Assembly (NCBI GenBank): GCA_024707365.1
Contig: JANPZV010000005.1
Span: 744,001 to 808,000 of the forward strand
DNA from: Terricaulis sp.
GTDB taxonomy: Bacteria > Pseudomonadota > Alphaproteobacteria > Caulobacterales > Aquidulcibacteraceae
Length of the DNA: 64,000 nt
Reading direction: 5' to 3'
Position numbers and translations under genes: made by a program. Positions 48,155 to 58,548 of the stretch are shown here, piece after piece (position 1 is the stretch's first letter; every line of letters begins with the position of its first letter). The notes under the pieces are model-generated. The model saw only the letters and a program-made list of their open reading frames with translations. It was not told where the DNA came from and did not search any database.

Positions 48155-48207
48155 GTTACCAGCATTGCACCTTCGGCGTGTGCTGAGAAGGCCCGCCGCT
48201 GAAACGA

Positions 48208-48233
48208 AAAGCCCGGGCCGTGGCCCGGGCTTT
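48208..48233. terminator. Bidirectional hairpin terminator
   Basis: AAAGCCCGGGCC (48208-48219) and GGCCCGGGCTTT (48222-48233), twelve base pairs with a two-base loop. It lies downstream of the TonB receptor stop (48273) on the minus strand and upstream of the LuxR gene. Confidence 0.75.
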
Positions 48234-48272
48234 GAAGGTTTTATGACGTTTTTTTTCCGCGCGTGCGCGGCC

Positions 48273-50761
48273 CTACCAGCTATAGCTCAAGCGCGCATAG
48301 ACGAAGCGGCCCGAGCGGCCAAACGGGCTGTAGTTCGAGTAAGGCGTGTTGCTCGTCGAGTTCAGCGCCGGGGTGTTGGCGGTGGGGTATTCGTCGGTCA
48401 CGTTATCGGCGCCGAGGGCGAAAGCCACGCGCTCGGTGATGTCGATACGGCCTTCGAGATCGATCAGCGTGCGCGGCTCAAGCACGATGTCATTGGCTGC
48501 GGTGGTGCCGGGCGAGAGCACCTCGCCGTAGCGGGTGGCGCGCGCGGTGGCCCCAAAGCGGCCAAAGCTCCAATCGACGCTGACCGCGTACTTATCGGAA
48601 GGCGTGCCTTGCTCGAACGTCAGCACGTTGACGATCGAACAGCACCGGCGCGGGGTTGAGCGCCGCCAGCTCGGAGGTGGTGGGCACGCGCGTCACCTCG
48701 GTCTCGTTGAAGTTCGCGCCGAGAGTGAAGTTGAACGCGCCGATCTGATCGGTTTGCAGCGTGTAATTGGCGACGATATCCACGCCGCGGGTTTCGGTAT
48801 CGACGCCATTGATGAAGAAGCGGCCGCCGCCGACGCCGATAAAGCCCTGGCTCGTCAGATAATCGCGCACCGCCGTGGAGGTGAGGTTTTCCGAGAGCAC
48901 GATGCGGTTATCGACATCGATCTTGTAGGCGTCCACCGTCAGGCTGAAGCCGGCGAGGCGGAACACGCCGCCGAACGCGAAGTTCACCGATTCCTCGGCC
49001 TCAAGCGGGCGCGCGCCGAGCGCCACCGCCACCGGATCGGAGGCCGGGAAGGTGGTGATGTCGAACGGCACGCCGTTGATGAAATTGGTGGAGGTGGCGG
49101 TGTAGAATTGCTGTTGCAGCGACGGCGCGCGGAAGCCGTTCTGCACCGAGCCGCGCAGCGCGAAGCTATCGCTGAAATCGTAGCGCGCCGAGAGCTTGCC
49201 CGAGAAGGTTTCGCCGAAATCGGAATAATGCTCAAAGCGCACGGCGGCCGAAACCAGCAACGCTTCGGTGAGGTTCACCTCGGCGTCCAAGAAGGCGCCC
49301 GATCGAGGTGCGGTCCTCATCGACTTCGTTGGCCGGGCGGAAGCCGGGGAACACTTGCGCGCCAGAGGCTGTGGGCGCGCCGTTCAGCAGCACGCCGCCA
49401 TTGACGTAGGAATCAGGCTCGCCCGCGAAGATCTCATAGGTTTCGCGGCGCGCTTCGATGCCGATGGCGATGTTGAGCGGTGAAGCGACGCCTGCGTCAA
49501 AGCCGCGTGAGCCGGTGAGGTTGGCGACCAATTGGCTGGCGTTGAAGCCGCCGGCGTCGAACACGGTTTTGCTGGCCGGGCCTTGGCTGCGGTTCAGCGT
49601 GTCGCGGATGGTGAATTCCATCTCGTTGAAGCCGTAGACGAGCGATGCGTCCATATCCCAGCCGGCGAGGCCCCAGCGCGCGCCGCCGCCGAGCGAGTAA
49701 TCTGTCACCTCGGGATTGATCAGCGGCAGGAAGCCGTCGGGGTAAATCTCGATCGTGTTGCGATCATCGAGGGCGCGGCGGAAGAAGCCGCCGGTGATCG
49801 AGTCGCGGAATTGATAGCCGCCCCAGCCATAAAGCTCGACGCCGCTGGAGAGGCTGTAACCGGCATTGGCGAAGAGGGTGTATTGCTCGATCTCCGGCTC
49901 GCCGTACCAGGCGTTGAGGCGATCGATCGAGGCTTCGCGCGGATCGAACGCGCCGCCGACGAGCGGATATTGCTGGCGCCAATCGGGCGCGGTGCGCACG
50001 GTTTTGGCCTGATCGAGATACTCAAACGAGAGCGTGAGATAGCCGTCCGCGCCAAGCGGCAGGCCGACCCAACCGCCGAGCGTCAGCGTTTCGCCATCCT
50101 CGACATCGCGCGAGGCTTGATCGGCGACGCTCCAATTCGCGCCGGCGGGCGGCGCGCCGACCGGCGCGCTGACGGTGGTGATGCGCTGGCCGTAGGTGGC
50201 GGTGACGCCGCCGCCCGAAGCGGCTTCGCGCAACAGCACGTTGACGACGCCGGCGATGGCGTCAGAGCCGTATTGGGCGGAGGCGCCGTCGCGCAGCACC
50301 TGCACGCTGCCGACGGCGGCGGAGGGAATGGTGTTGAGATCAACCGCCGATGAGCCGCGCCCGATCGTGCCGTTGACGTTGACCAGCGAAGCGGCGTGGC
50401 GGCGCTTGGAATTGACCAGCACCAGGGTTTGATCGGGGGCGAGGCCGCGCAGCGAGGCGGGGCGGATGGTGTCGGTGCCGTCGGCGAGGCCGGGGCGCGG
50501 GAAAGTGTACGAGGGCAGCGCCACCGAGAGCGCTTGATTGAGTTCGGACACGCCGCCTTGATTCAGCGTATCGGCGCTGATCACATCGACCGGCGCGGGC
50601 GTGGAGAGGGCGGAGCGATTGGCCGCGCGCGTGCCGGTGACGATGATCTCATCGTCGGCCGCTTGCGCGAACGCAGTGCTGATGCCGCCCAGGGCGACGC
50701 TGGTGAGAAGCGCGCCCAGGAGCGCGTTGCGCAGTGCGCGCGAACGAGATTTTCCGGCCAT
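48273..50761 (-). CDS. TonB-dependent receptor, two frameshifts
   Basis: An outer-membrane active transporter. After the signal peptide (LLGALLTSVALGGISTAFAQ) come the TonB box region (DDEIIVTGTRAAN), the plug (NQGGVSELNQALSVALPSYT; SVQVLRDGASAQYGSDAIAG) and a 22-strand barrel ending in LSYSW with the terminal aromatic residue. Frame breaks fall near 49298-49306 and 48632-48640. The whole receptor is about 829 residues and belongs to the large, substrate-unassigned group common in Caulobacterales. Confidence 0.88.
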
Positions 50762-50901
50762 GTTTTTGTCCCTTCGCAAGTGCGAAGGGGAGCTAAGCGT
50801 AACATTTTCATGATGACCAGCACGCCGCGTCGCAAACTTTAAAGCAGTGGCGCGGCGTGTTGGATTCATCACAAATTCGCGCGGTGCGCGAATTACGCGA
50901 A

Positions 50902-53034
50902 TTAGAAGCGCGCAATCAGTGTGAAGCGCAGGTTCCGCCCCGGAAGCGGCAGCTCATTTTTCAGGAATGAGGCATGCGCGCGGGCTTCGGCGTCGCTCAG
51001 ATTGCGGCCATCAAGGCGCAGCGTGATGCGGCTATCGCCATAGGGGCGATAGGCAAGGCCGGCATTGATGAGGCTATAGCCATCGGTATCGGATTCGAAT
51101 GAGGCGGTGCGGCGTTGGGCCGAGGTTTCGGCGTGTTCAACATAGCCGCCCCAATGGGGGCTCTCCGCTTCGAGCCGCAGCGTCAGCGTGTCGGCGGGAA
51201 TGCGCGGCAGCGATTCCCCGCCAACGAAATCGGCGCGCACCATGTCGTAGCTGGCCACGCCCGTCACCGCGAACGCGCCCACGTCAAACAAAAGCGCGCG
51301 CCCGGAAATCTCCCCGCCGACGAAGCTGGCGTCCCGTTGAATGAAATGGAACACCGGCAGCACCTCGGCGCCTTCTGGCGCGTCTTGATCGTCATCGACA
51401 AAGCCGCTGTCGTCATGGTCGGACCAGAAATAATCGCCGCGATCGACGAGCGCGATATAGCCGGCATAGTCGATGCCGAACATATTGGCCTCCAGCGCAA
51501 AGCGCGGCGTGGCGTAGCGCGCCGAGAGCTCGATCGAAAGCGCGGTCTCGGTATCGAGATCGGGATCGCCCAGTTCGTAATTATCGGTGGCCACATGCGC
51601 GCCGTTGGCGAAGAGCTCAAACGCCGTGGGCGCGCGCTCGGTATTGGCGATGGTGGCGGCGATGAAGAGGTTCTGCATCGGCCGCACGAACACCCCCGCC
51701 GAGGCGCTGAGCGTTTCAAAATCCCGGCCGCCGAACGCGGCATTATCCAGCTCGCGCTGTTCTAGCCGCAGGCCGCCTTCAAGGCCCCAGCCGCCGAGAT
51801 CGTAGCGCTCGATGACAAACACGCCGAAATCGCGTGTGGTGGTAGGCGAAATGAAAGCCTCTTCGCCCTCGGCGGCGAAGTTCACGTCGGAGAATTGCAG
51901 GCCGATCGCGCCTTGCAGCCGCTCCCCGCCATGATGTGTTTCAAGCCGCCCCTCCCAGCCATCGCTGAAAAAGCGCGTGCCGGGCGCGCCATCAGCCTCG
52001 TACTCGGTGTGTTCATAATCGGCGTGCTGGAGCGCGAAATCGAGCCGATCGAACGCGCCAAGGCCAAGCCGGATATCGCCGCGCAATTCATAACGGGTTT
52101 GCTCATAGGCCAGGCGCGAGAGGTTGGGGCCTTCTTCGTGCGCGTGCTCTTCTTCCTCGTGTTCATCCTCATCGTGCTCATGCTCGTGCGCGTGATCGTG
52201 GCCGAGCAGGCCGTATTCGCCTTCGGTGCGGCGCACCGCGACGCCGACAAAGCCCCAATCGCCCACATAAGAGCCGCCGAGGGCGTAGGCTTCATATTGC
52301 GTCCAAGTATTGGGCGCGACGCCGAACGCCGGCTCCTCATGCGCCTCGTCGTGATCGTCATCATGATCGTGGTCATGGCCGTGGTCGCGGCCATGGTCCT
52401 CGCGTTCGGCGAAGCCGGGGATTTCGTAAGCGTCGGTTTCGCGTTGCGCCGCGCTCAGCCGCAGGGCGAACGGGCCGGCGCCGAGGCCAAGCCGCAGCGC
52501 GCCCTGGCGGCCTTCATCGACGCTGGAATAGGCGCCGAGGAATTCGCCCTCAAAGCCTTCAATGGCGCGCGTGGGGATAGATTGATCGATCACGTTCACC
52601 ACCCCGCCGACAGCGTTGCCGCCATAGGCGAGCGCGGCCGCGCCGCGCAGCACCTCGATGCGGTCAGCGTCGAGCCCATCGGAGGTGACGGCATGGTCGG
52701 GGCTGGCGGTGGAGGCGTCGATCGCGCCGATGCCGTTTTGCAGCACGCGCACGCGATCTTCGCCGAGGCCCCGGATGATCGGCCGGCTGGCGCCCGCGCC
52801 GAACGAGGTGGAGGCGACGCCAGGCTGGGATGCGAGCGTATCGCCAAGCCCGCCATTGAGGCTGGCGGCGAGCGCGTCGCGGCGAATGATGGTGACGCCT
52901 TGCAGGCTTTCGATCAGCGCGCCCTCAAGCGGGGCGGTGACGACGATTTCTTCTTCCTGGTGCGGCTGTTCGGCGTAGGCCGGCGCGCCGGCCAAAAGCG
53001 CGGCGATGCTGGCGGACAATATATAGCGATGCAT
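50902..53034 (-). CDS. Histidine-rich TonB-dependent receptor, probably zinc (ZnuD-like)
   Basis: The frame is intact (711 residues from MHRYILSASIAALLAG). TonB box EEEIVVTAPLEG, plug VRVLQNGIGAIDASTASPDH and RIEVLRGAAALAYGGNAVGG are present; the end is LRFTLIARF with the C-terminal Phe. Two loops are densely His/Asp/Glu-rich: GRDHGHDHDHDDDHDEAHEE near residues 246-265 and HDHAHEHEHDEDEHEEEEHA shortly after. This is the feature of ZnuD zinc receptors. A short metal-related gene lies 76 bases upstream, with a Zur-like box further up. Confidence 0.85.
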   Translation of the reverse strand: MHRYILSASIAALLAGAPAYAEQPHQEEEIVVTAPLEGALIESLQGVTIIRRDALAASLNGGLGDTLASQPGVASTSFGAGASRPIIRGLGEDRVRVLQNGIGAIDASTASPDHAVTSDGLDADRIEVLRGAAALAYGGNAVGGVVNVIDQSIPTRAIEGFEGEFLGAYSSVDEGRQGALRLGLGAGPFALRLSAAQRETDAYEIPGFAEREDHGRDHGHDHDHDDDHDEAHEEPAFGVAPNTWTQYEAYALGGSYVGDWGFVGVAVRRTEGEYGLLGHDHAHEHEHDEDEHEEEEHAHEEGPNLSRLAYEQTRYELRGDIRLGLGAFDRLDFALQHADYEHTEYEADGAPGTRFFSDGWEGRLETHHGGERLQGAIGLQFSDVNFAAEGEEAFISPTTTRDFGVFVIERYDLGGWGLEGGLRLEQRELDNAAFGGRDFETLSASAGVFVRPMQNLFIAATIANTERAPTAFELFANGAHVATDNYELGDPDLDTETALSIELSARYATPRFALEANMFGIDYAGYIALVDRGDYFWSDHDDSGFVDDDQDAPEGAEVLPVFHFIQRDASFVGGEISGRALLFDVGAFAVTGVASYDMVRADFVGGESLPRIPADTLTLRLEAESPHWGGYVEHAETSAQRRTASFESDTDGYSLINAGLAYRPYGDSRITLRLDGRNLSDAEARAHASFLKNELPLPGRNLRFTLIARF

Positions 53035-53110
53035 GGATGGTCTTCTCCGCCCGCGCATGCGGCGCGGGCTGGGCTGATAGGTGCGTGCGTGTGAACGCGC
53101 GCGTTGGGCG

Positions 53111-53467
53111 TCAGCGGAGAAGGGGCGGCGGCGCGCGGCTGCGCCAAGCGAGACTCGGCGCGCGGGTGATGGATGTATCGGCGAACAGCGCGTGTGCATG
53201 CGGCAAGGGCGCGGGCGGCGCGGGAAGCGCGAGCTCGGGCGGGGTGATGAGGGCGCGCGCTGATGCGGCGTGCCGGCAGAGCGCGCAGGCCGCCAGCGCA
53301 TCGGGCGCTTCATCGGTGTGCGGCAGATGATAGCCGGCTTCTTCGGCCGGGGCCGCGGCGTGGACGTGCGGCGCCAGCACCAGCGTCTGGAAAACGATGG
53401 CGAGCATCGCCAGCGCCAGGGCGAAACCGCCCCGGATGCCTGATGCGCGATGTGCCAACGCCGTCAT
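53111..53467 (-). CDS. Small secreted protein upstream of the zinc receptor (DUF2946-like)
   Basis: 118 residues. A signal or membrane segment (GFALALAMLAIVFQTLVLAP) is followed by HVHAA, HLPHTDE and ALCRHAA, then a Pro/Ala-rich tail with PHAHAL. The C..C(R)H and scattered histidines resemble DUF2946-type proteins found in metal operons; the match is loose. It heads the transcription unit with the His-rich receptor on the minus strand. Confidence 0.6.
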   Translation of the reverse strand: MTALAHRASGIRGGFALALAMLAIVFQTLVLAPHVHAAAPAEEAGYHLPHTDEAPDALAACALCRHAASARALITPPELALPAPPAPLPHAHALFADTSITRAPSLAWRSRAPPPLLR

Positions 53468-53489
53468 CCGGCCAAGCTAGGCCGGGGTG

Positions 53490-53506
53490 ATGTTATTGTA
53501 TAGCGT
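53490..53506 (-). promoter_or_regulatory. Candidate Zur box
   Basis: ATGTTAT-TGT-ATAGCGT is an imperfect inverted repeat (five of seven positions match the reverse complement ATAACAT) in an A/T-rich island. It lies 23 to 39 bases upstream of the start at 53467. Alphaproteobacterial Zur sites have this size and a GTTAT half-site, and the downstream genes look zinc-related. Confidence 0.4.
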
Positions 53507-53514
53507 TCGGGGCG

Positions 53515-55092
53515 CTAGATTTCGACCAAAAGCCCGGAATTGCCGCCCAGATGGGCGCTTGCCCCCTCGATTTTCGCCTCACCGATGCTGATCAGCAGCG
53601 ATTGCGGCGGCGCCGGCAGCGGTATGGCCTGCGGCGTCGGCATCAGGTTGAATAGGCAAATTACGCGCTGCGCGGGGCTCACCCGCGCGAAGGCGAGCAC
53701 CCCGGCGGGGGCGTCGAGCGGCTCATAACGGCCCTCGCGCAGCGCTATGCTGTTGCGCCGGGCGAGCACCAGTTTGCGCGTCGCCGCCAGCACCGAGTCG
53801 GGCGCGGCGTCCTGCACATCGGCCGCCATGGCGCGGTGACGCGGATCGACCGGGAGCCAGGCGTCATCGCCCACGGTGAACCCCACCATGGGCTTGGTGA
53901 TGGTCCATGGCATGGGCGTGCGCGCGCCGTCGCGGCCAATGCCATTGGGCCAGAACGCGATCGCTTCGGGATCGCGCAGGCGCTCATACGACACAAAGGC
54001 GTGCGGCAGGCCCAATTCATCGCCCTGGTAGATGAACGCGGTTCCGCGCATCGCCAGCAGGATCGCCAGCATCAGCTGCGTGCGCCCCGGATCGTCCCCG
54101 GCCCAACGCGTGGCGACGCGTACGACATCGTGGTTGGAAAGGCTCCAGGCCGGCCAGCCCGCAGCGTCGTTCCAGCCATCCATGGCTTGGGCGAACAGCG
54201 CGGGCGTCGCCTCAGCGGCGCGCAACAGGAAGAACGAATAGGCAGAATGCAGCCGATCGGCGCCGGCGGTGTAATCCATCTGCACTTTTTGCGGCTCTTC
54301 ATCCTCGATCTCGCCGATGGCGATCGCGCCGTGCTGATCCAGCAGCGCGCGCAGGCGTGCGAGAAAGGCGAAGGTTTCAGGCTGGGTGCGATCGTAGAGA
54401 TGGCGCTGCATCTGGTGCGGGCGCGCCGGCGTTCGCGCCAGATTGAGCGGCGGATTATCGCGCAGCTGGGCGTCATGGGTGTAAAAGTTCACGACATCGA
54501 GGCGAAACCCATCGACGCCGCGCGCCAGCCAAAAGCGCACCACGTCCAACAGCGCGTCCTGCACCTGCGGGTCGCGGAGATTGAGATCGGGCTGTTCGGG
54601 CAGAAAATTGTGCAGGTAATATTGCCGCCGTCGTGAATCCCAGGTCCAGGAGGGGCCGCCGAACATGGCCTGCCAATTGTTTGGCGGCGCGCCGTCAGGC
54701 TTTGCATCGGCCCACACGTACCAATCAGCCTTGGCGTTATCGCGGCTGAAACGGCTTTCCTGAAACCAAGCGTGCTGATCGGAGGAATGTGAGAACACAA
54801 GGTCAAGGATCACTTTGAGGCCAAGCGCGTGCGCGCGCTGCACCACAAGATCAAAATCGCCCAACGCGCCGAACATCGGATCGACATCGCTGTAATCTGC
54901 GATGTCGTAGCCGTAATCCTTCATGGGGGAGCGGTAGAACGGCGAGATCCAGATCGCATCCACCCCGAGCGAGGCGACATAATCGAGTTTTTCAACGATG
55001 CCGAGCAAATCTCCGACACCATCGCCGTTGGAATCCCGGAAAGAGCGGGGGTAGATCTGGTAGATCACCGCCCCATGCAGCCAATTGCTCAT
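53515..55092 (-). CDS. GH13 alpha-glucosidase
   Basis: A 525-residue glycoside hydrolase that releases glucose from oligosaccharides. The family marks are GAVIYQIYPRSFRDSNGDGV, DLVFSHSSDQHAWF, the nucleophile Asp in GVDGFRLDVVNFYTHD, the acid/base Glu in AIAIGEIEDEE, and SLSNHDVVRVATRWAGD. Followed by FIYQGDELGLPHAF and a C-terminal beta domain. No signal peptide, so it acts in the cytoplasm on imported sugars. The frame is intact. Confidence 0.93.
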   Translation of the reverse strand: MSNWLHGAVIYQIYPRSFRDSNGDGVGDLLGIVEKLDYVASLGVDAIWISPFYRSPMKDYGYDIADYSDVDPMFGALGDFDLVVQRAHALGLKVILDLVFSHSSDQHAWFQESRFSRDNAKADWYVWADAKPDGAPPNNWQAMFGGPSWTWDSRRRQYYLHNFLPEQPDLNLRDPQVQDALLDVVRFWLARGVDGFRLDVVNFYTHDAQLRDNPPLNLARTPARPHQMQRHLYDRTQPETFAFLARLRALLDQHGAIAIGEIEDEEPQKVQMDYTAGADRLHSAYSFFLLRAAEATPALFAQAMDGWNDAAGWPAWSLSNHDVVRVATRWAGDDPGRTQLMLAILLAMRGTAFIYQGDELGLPHAFVSYERLRDPEAIAFWPNGIGRDGARTPMPWTITKPMVGFTVGDDAWLPVDPRHRAMAADVQDAAPDSVLAATRKLVLARRNSIALREGRYEPLDAPAGVLAFARVSPAQRVICLFNLMPTPQAIPLPAPPQSLLISIGEAKIEGASAHLGGNSGLLVEI

Positions 55093-55137
55093 GCGTGAAA
55101 GCTGAAGAAGCTCGCCGCGTGAATCAAGAGGCGTTTA

Positions 55138-55219
55138 CTTGGACCGCCGGCATGCGGTGTTTCAGCTTGCGCCGTCTGTTCAGTTCAGCCGGCGTGCCGG
55201 CGAGACGCGGCGGTCCAAG
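55138..55219. repeat. Intergenic inverted repeat between phoD and the glucosidase gene
   Basis: CTTGGACCGCCG (55138-55149) and CGGCGGTCCAAG (55208-55219) are exact reverse complements, with a second inner pair GCCGGCATGC / GCGTGCCGGC. The same motif GGCGGTCCAAG occurs at 46092-46102. It ends where the phoD stop begins. Confidence 0.65.
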
Positions 55220-56868
55220 CTAGAGCGTCCAGCCGCCGGGGCCGGCATTTGCGCTTGGGGCGCTGGCGATGCGGGTGATGTGCGGGGCCGGCGCGTGCGG
55301 GGCTGTGATGTCGGGAAAGGCGAGCCATTCGGCTTCGCAGGCGGCGCGGGTGAAACTGAGCACGCCATAGCCGCGATTTGTCACATCGCAGAAGGCGAGC
55401 TGCGGGTTGGCCGCTTGCATCGCCGCTTCGCGTTCGCCAGCCGCCGCGTTGCGCAAGGAGCGCTCCATGCCGGGCGAGCCGACGGAGCCGCCGGCGAACT
55501 CAATCGCCGCAAGCCGGTTCGCGCCCGGCGCGGCCAGATTGTTGAGCCAGCAATTGTGCGTATCGCCGCCGAGGATGACGGCGTTGTTGGCGTTTTCCGC
55601 GCAAGCTTGCAGAAAGCGCGTGCGCGCGGGCGGGTAGCCGGCCCAGGCGTCGGGGTTCCACGGCAGGCCAAGCGCGGTGAGCCGCTCGCCATTGTCAAAC
55701 CAGGCGCGCCCGCCGGCGCCGGTTTCGGGCGGCAGAAAGCGGGTGATGTTTTCCGCGCGCTGATCGGCGACGACAAGCTGCTGCGCCACGATCTGCCAAG
55801 GCTGGCCGCGCTGCTTGGAGCCGGCAAGTTCGCCTGCGAACCAGGCTTCCTGCGCAGGCCCGAGCATGGAGCGGTTTGGATCATCCAGTGATTGTGCGCG
55901 GAACGCGGCGGCGGCGGCGCGCGCATCATCGCCGCCTTGGGCGATGTCGCGGATGATGGGGCGCAGATCAAGCTCGCGGTCGCGCCCGATGAGGCGCGTG
56001 TCGATCAGAACAATGCGCGCGAGATCGCCCCAGTCGAGGCTGCGATAGATGCGCAGGCTTTGCGGATCGGGCCGGCGGATCGGCATCCAATCGAAATAGG
56101 CTTTGGCGGCGGCGGCCATGCGCAGGTGGAAATCGCCTTCGGTGGCGGGCTGGTGGTTTTGCGCGCCCTCGCGCCAGGTGTTGTTGGCCAGTTCGTGATC
56201 ATCCCACACCGTGCTCATCGGTTTGAGCCGGCGCAGCGCCAGCAGGCGCGGATCGGTGTGATAGACGGCGTAGCGCTGGTAATAATCGTGCAGCGTCACC
56301 GTTTCAGTGACGGGATCGATGATGCGGCCCGGCGCGGTTTCGCTGGCGCTCGGATAGACGTTGCGCGGCAGCTCATAGATGTAATCGCCGGTGTGGATGA
56401 TCAGATCGATATCCTCGCGCGCGGCGGCGTGGCCGTAGGCGTGGAAATAGCCCCAGCCATAATTGGCGCAGGAAAACACCGCGATGCTGAGCCGCTCCGC
56501 GCCTTCGCGCGGGGCGGTGAGGGTGCGGCCGGTTTCGGATGCGCCGCTGGCGGAGCGGAAGCGGTAGAAATAGGGCGCCCAGGCGCGAGCCCGCCCGCAT
56601 CCACTTTCACGCAATAATCGTTGGAGAAACGCGCGTTGGCTTCTCCGCGCGAAACAATGCGCGCGAAGGCTTCATCCTCGGCCACCTCCCAGGCGATGCG
56701 GCCATCGCCGGGGGAGACAAAGCGCGTCCATAGAATGACGCGATCAGGCAGCGGATCGCCGGAGGCGACGCCGTGCGTGAAAGCGCCTTGCGCCAGTGAT
56801 TGCGCGAAGGCGTTGGACGGGGCCGCGAACAGCGCGGCGGCGGCGAGTGAACGGCGTGTCAGCTGCAT
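55220..56868 (-). CDS. phoD: PhoD-type alkaline phosphatase, frameshifted
   Basis: A Tat-type signal (MQLTRRSLAAAALFAAPSNA) precedes AFTHGVASGDPLPDRVILWT, the N-terminal Fn3-like PhoD domain. The metallophosphatase core has FSCANYGWGYFHAYG, IIHTGDYIYELPRNVYP, VWDDHELANNTWREGAQNH and AVILGGDTHNCWLNNLAAPG, with Asp/His metal ligands. Frames join near 56572-56592 (GLAPWAPYFYRFRSASGA). About 549 residues. It acts outside the cytoplasm on phosphodiesters and monoesters. The glucosidase gene follows on the same strand. Confidence 0.92.
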
Positions 56869-56907
56869 GCCGGGCCCTTAGCGCGCTTTAGCGAAGGAAT
56901 GACGACA

Positions 56908-57900
56908 TTACTCAGCGGCCGCGAGATTCGCACGCAGGCGCGCGGTGTCGACAAATGCGCGCACGTCCGCCGCGGAGCGATCCGCGATCTCCTCCTGCGG
57001 AATGTGGCCGACATTTTCGTACATCACCAAAGTCGAACCCGAGATCGCGTCAGCAAATTGCTGGCCGTGCTCGGGCGGGACGAGGCGATCTGTATCGCCG
57101 TGCAGGATCAGCACCGGCAGCGAAGCCAGCGCGATCAGCCGCTCGGGGCTGGCGTAGGCGCGCCGCCCCGTCGTCATTTGCAGCAGGATTTCGCGGTGGC
57201 CGGGGGCGCGCGCAAGGCGCGCATAGCGCGTCACCATCGCGTCGGTCACGAAGGCGGGGTCGTAAAAGCTGGCCTCCAGGCCCTGGCGGATCATCGGCGT
57301 GCTTTCCAGCTGCATCACCAGCGGCCCAAGCGGGGAGCGGAGCAGCCGAAACACCGGCGGCTCCTGATCGGCGAAGCGCGTATCCTCCCAGCCCGATGCG
57401 CCGACGAGGATCAGCCCATCGATGCGGTTTGGATAGGCGAGCGCATATTCCCACGCCACGTTCCCGCCCATGGACGAGCCCGCGAGCACGAAGCGATCGA
57501 GCCGCTGGGCGCGCACGAATTGATCGACGATGTCGCGATAGGCGTTGATGTTGGCTTGATAGCCGGCGGGCGCGCGGGTGAGGCCGTGGCCGGGCAGATC
57601 GAGCGAGATGATGCGGTAGGTATCGCCAAGGCGCGCCACCCATGGCTCCCAGGTGTGCAGCGAGGCGGAGAAGCCGTGCACCAGCAGCAGCGTCGGCGCG
57701 CGCGCATCGCTTGAGCCTTCGACGCGATAATGCATGCGCACATTGCCGGGCAGATCGACATAGCGGGAAGCGGCGCTCTCATATTCGGCGGCGAGGGTTT
57801 CGTACGGGATGTCAGGCCGCTTGAGCAGGAAATAGCCGCCGATCACGATCAGCGCGATCAGCCCCACGAAGGCCAAAAGCCCGCCCAGCCACTTGCCCAT
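56908..57900 (-). CDS. Membrane-anchored alpha/beta hydrolase
   Basis: The start MGKWLGGLLAFVGLIALIVI is a single anchor helix. The hydrolase has LLLVHGFSASLHTWEPWVAR, SLDLPGHGLTRAPAGYQ, the nucleophile Ser in LAGSSMGGNVAWEYALAYP, Asp in LILHGDTDRLVPPEHG and His in MYENVGHIPQEE. 330 residues. Substrate unknown. ATG at 57900 is preferred over the upstream one at 57951. Confidence 0.85.
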   Translation of the reverse strand: MGKWLGGLLAFVGLIALIVIGGYFLLKRPDIPYETLAAEYESAASRYVDLPGNVRMHYRVEGSSDARAPTLLLVHGFSASLHTWEPWVARLGDTYRIISLDLPGHGLTRAPAGYQANINAYRDIVDQFVRAQRLDRFVLAGSSMGGNVAWEYALAYPNRIDGLILVGASGWEDTRFADQEPPVFRLLRSPLGPLVMQLESTPMIRQGLEASFYDPAFVTDAMVTRYARLARAPGHREILLQMTTGRRAYASPERLIALASLPVLILHGDTDRLVPPEHGQQFADAISGSTLVMYENVGHIPQEEIADRSAADVRAFVDTARLRANLAAAE

Positions 57901-57951
57901 GATGATCTCCCCCTCAGCAGCGGCGCAGCTTGGCCGCTGCGGCGCGCGCAA

Positions 57952-58548
57952 TCAAGCGCGCCAGCCCACGCGCTTGGCCCAGGCCTCGGACGCGGCGCGG
58001 CGCTCGGCAAGATCGGCGGGGGCGGTTTCGCCTTCGGCGGCGGCGCGGGCGCGCATGTTGGCGATCACCTCCGCCAGCGGCGGCAGGCCGACGCTGGCGC
58101 GGCGCGTGTCCACGGTTTCGGGCTCGGCGATCGCGGCGGGGGAGAGAAGGCCCTGGCCGTCCCAATCAAATTGGGTGCCGAAGGTTTGCGCGCGCCCTTC
58201 CATCACCGCGATGCGATCGGTGAGATAGGCCGCATCAAGTACGTTGGCTTCGCCGGCTGGGATGGCGTCGAGCATCATCGCGAGCCCGCGCCGCTGCAGA
58301 TCGGGGCGGGAGATGGCGTGCTGCAGGATGAAGAAGGCGGCGGAGGCGCCCTCATCGCCCAGCAGCCCGCGCCCCGGCCAGCCGATTGCGTCAAACACGC
58401 GCTCAAGCAGGGCGGCGTTTTCCAGGTGCACGGCTTCCATCTCGGGATTGTAGCCGTCAAACAGCGCCCCGCTTTGCGCCAGGCGCGTGCGGGTTTCGTA
58501 ATCGCGCATGGCCGCGGCGATCAGCGCGTCGCGCCAGTTCTCACTCAT
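57952..58548 (-). CDS. DUF6624-like protein
   Basis: 198 residues: WRDALIAAAMRDYETRTRLA, MEAVHLENAALLERVFDAIG, WPGRGLLGDEGASAAFFILQ, HAISRPDLQRRGLAMMLDAI, then YLTDRIAVMEGRAQTFGTQF. This is the pattern of a widespread uncharacterised family (DUF6624 to my recollection). The start overlaps the moeB stop by eight bases. Confidence 0.7.
   Translation of the reverse strand: MSENWRDALIAAAMRDYETRTRLAQSGALFDGYNPEMEAVHLENAALLERVFDAIGWPGRGLLGDEGASAAFFILQHAISRPDLQRRGLAMMLDAIPAGEANVLDAAYLTDRIAVMEGRAQTFGTQFDWDGQGLLSPAAIAEPETVDTRRASVGLPPLAEVIANMRARAAAEGETAPADLAERRAASEAWAKRVGWRA

Noticed and set aside
52120-52400. His-rich coding repeats in the TonB receptor as a low-complexity assembly error
   Set aside because: The frame remains open across both His/Asp/Glu tracts and the barrel continues normally; such loops are known in zinc receptors.
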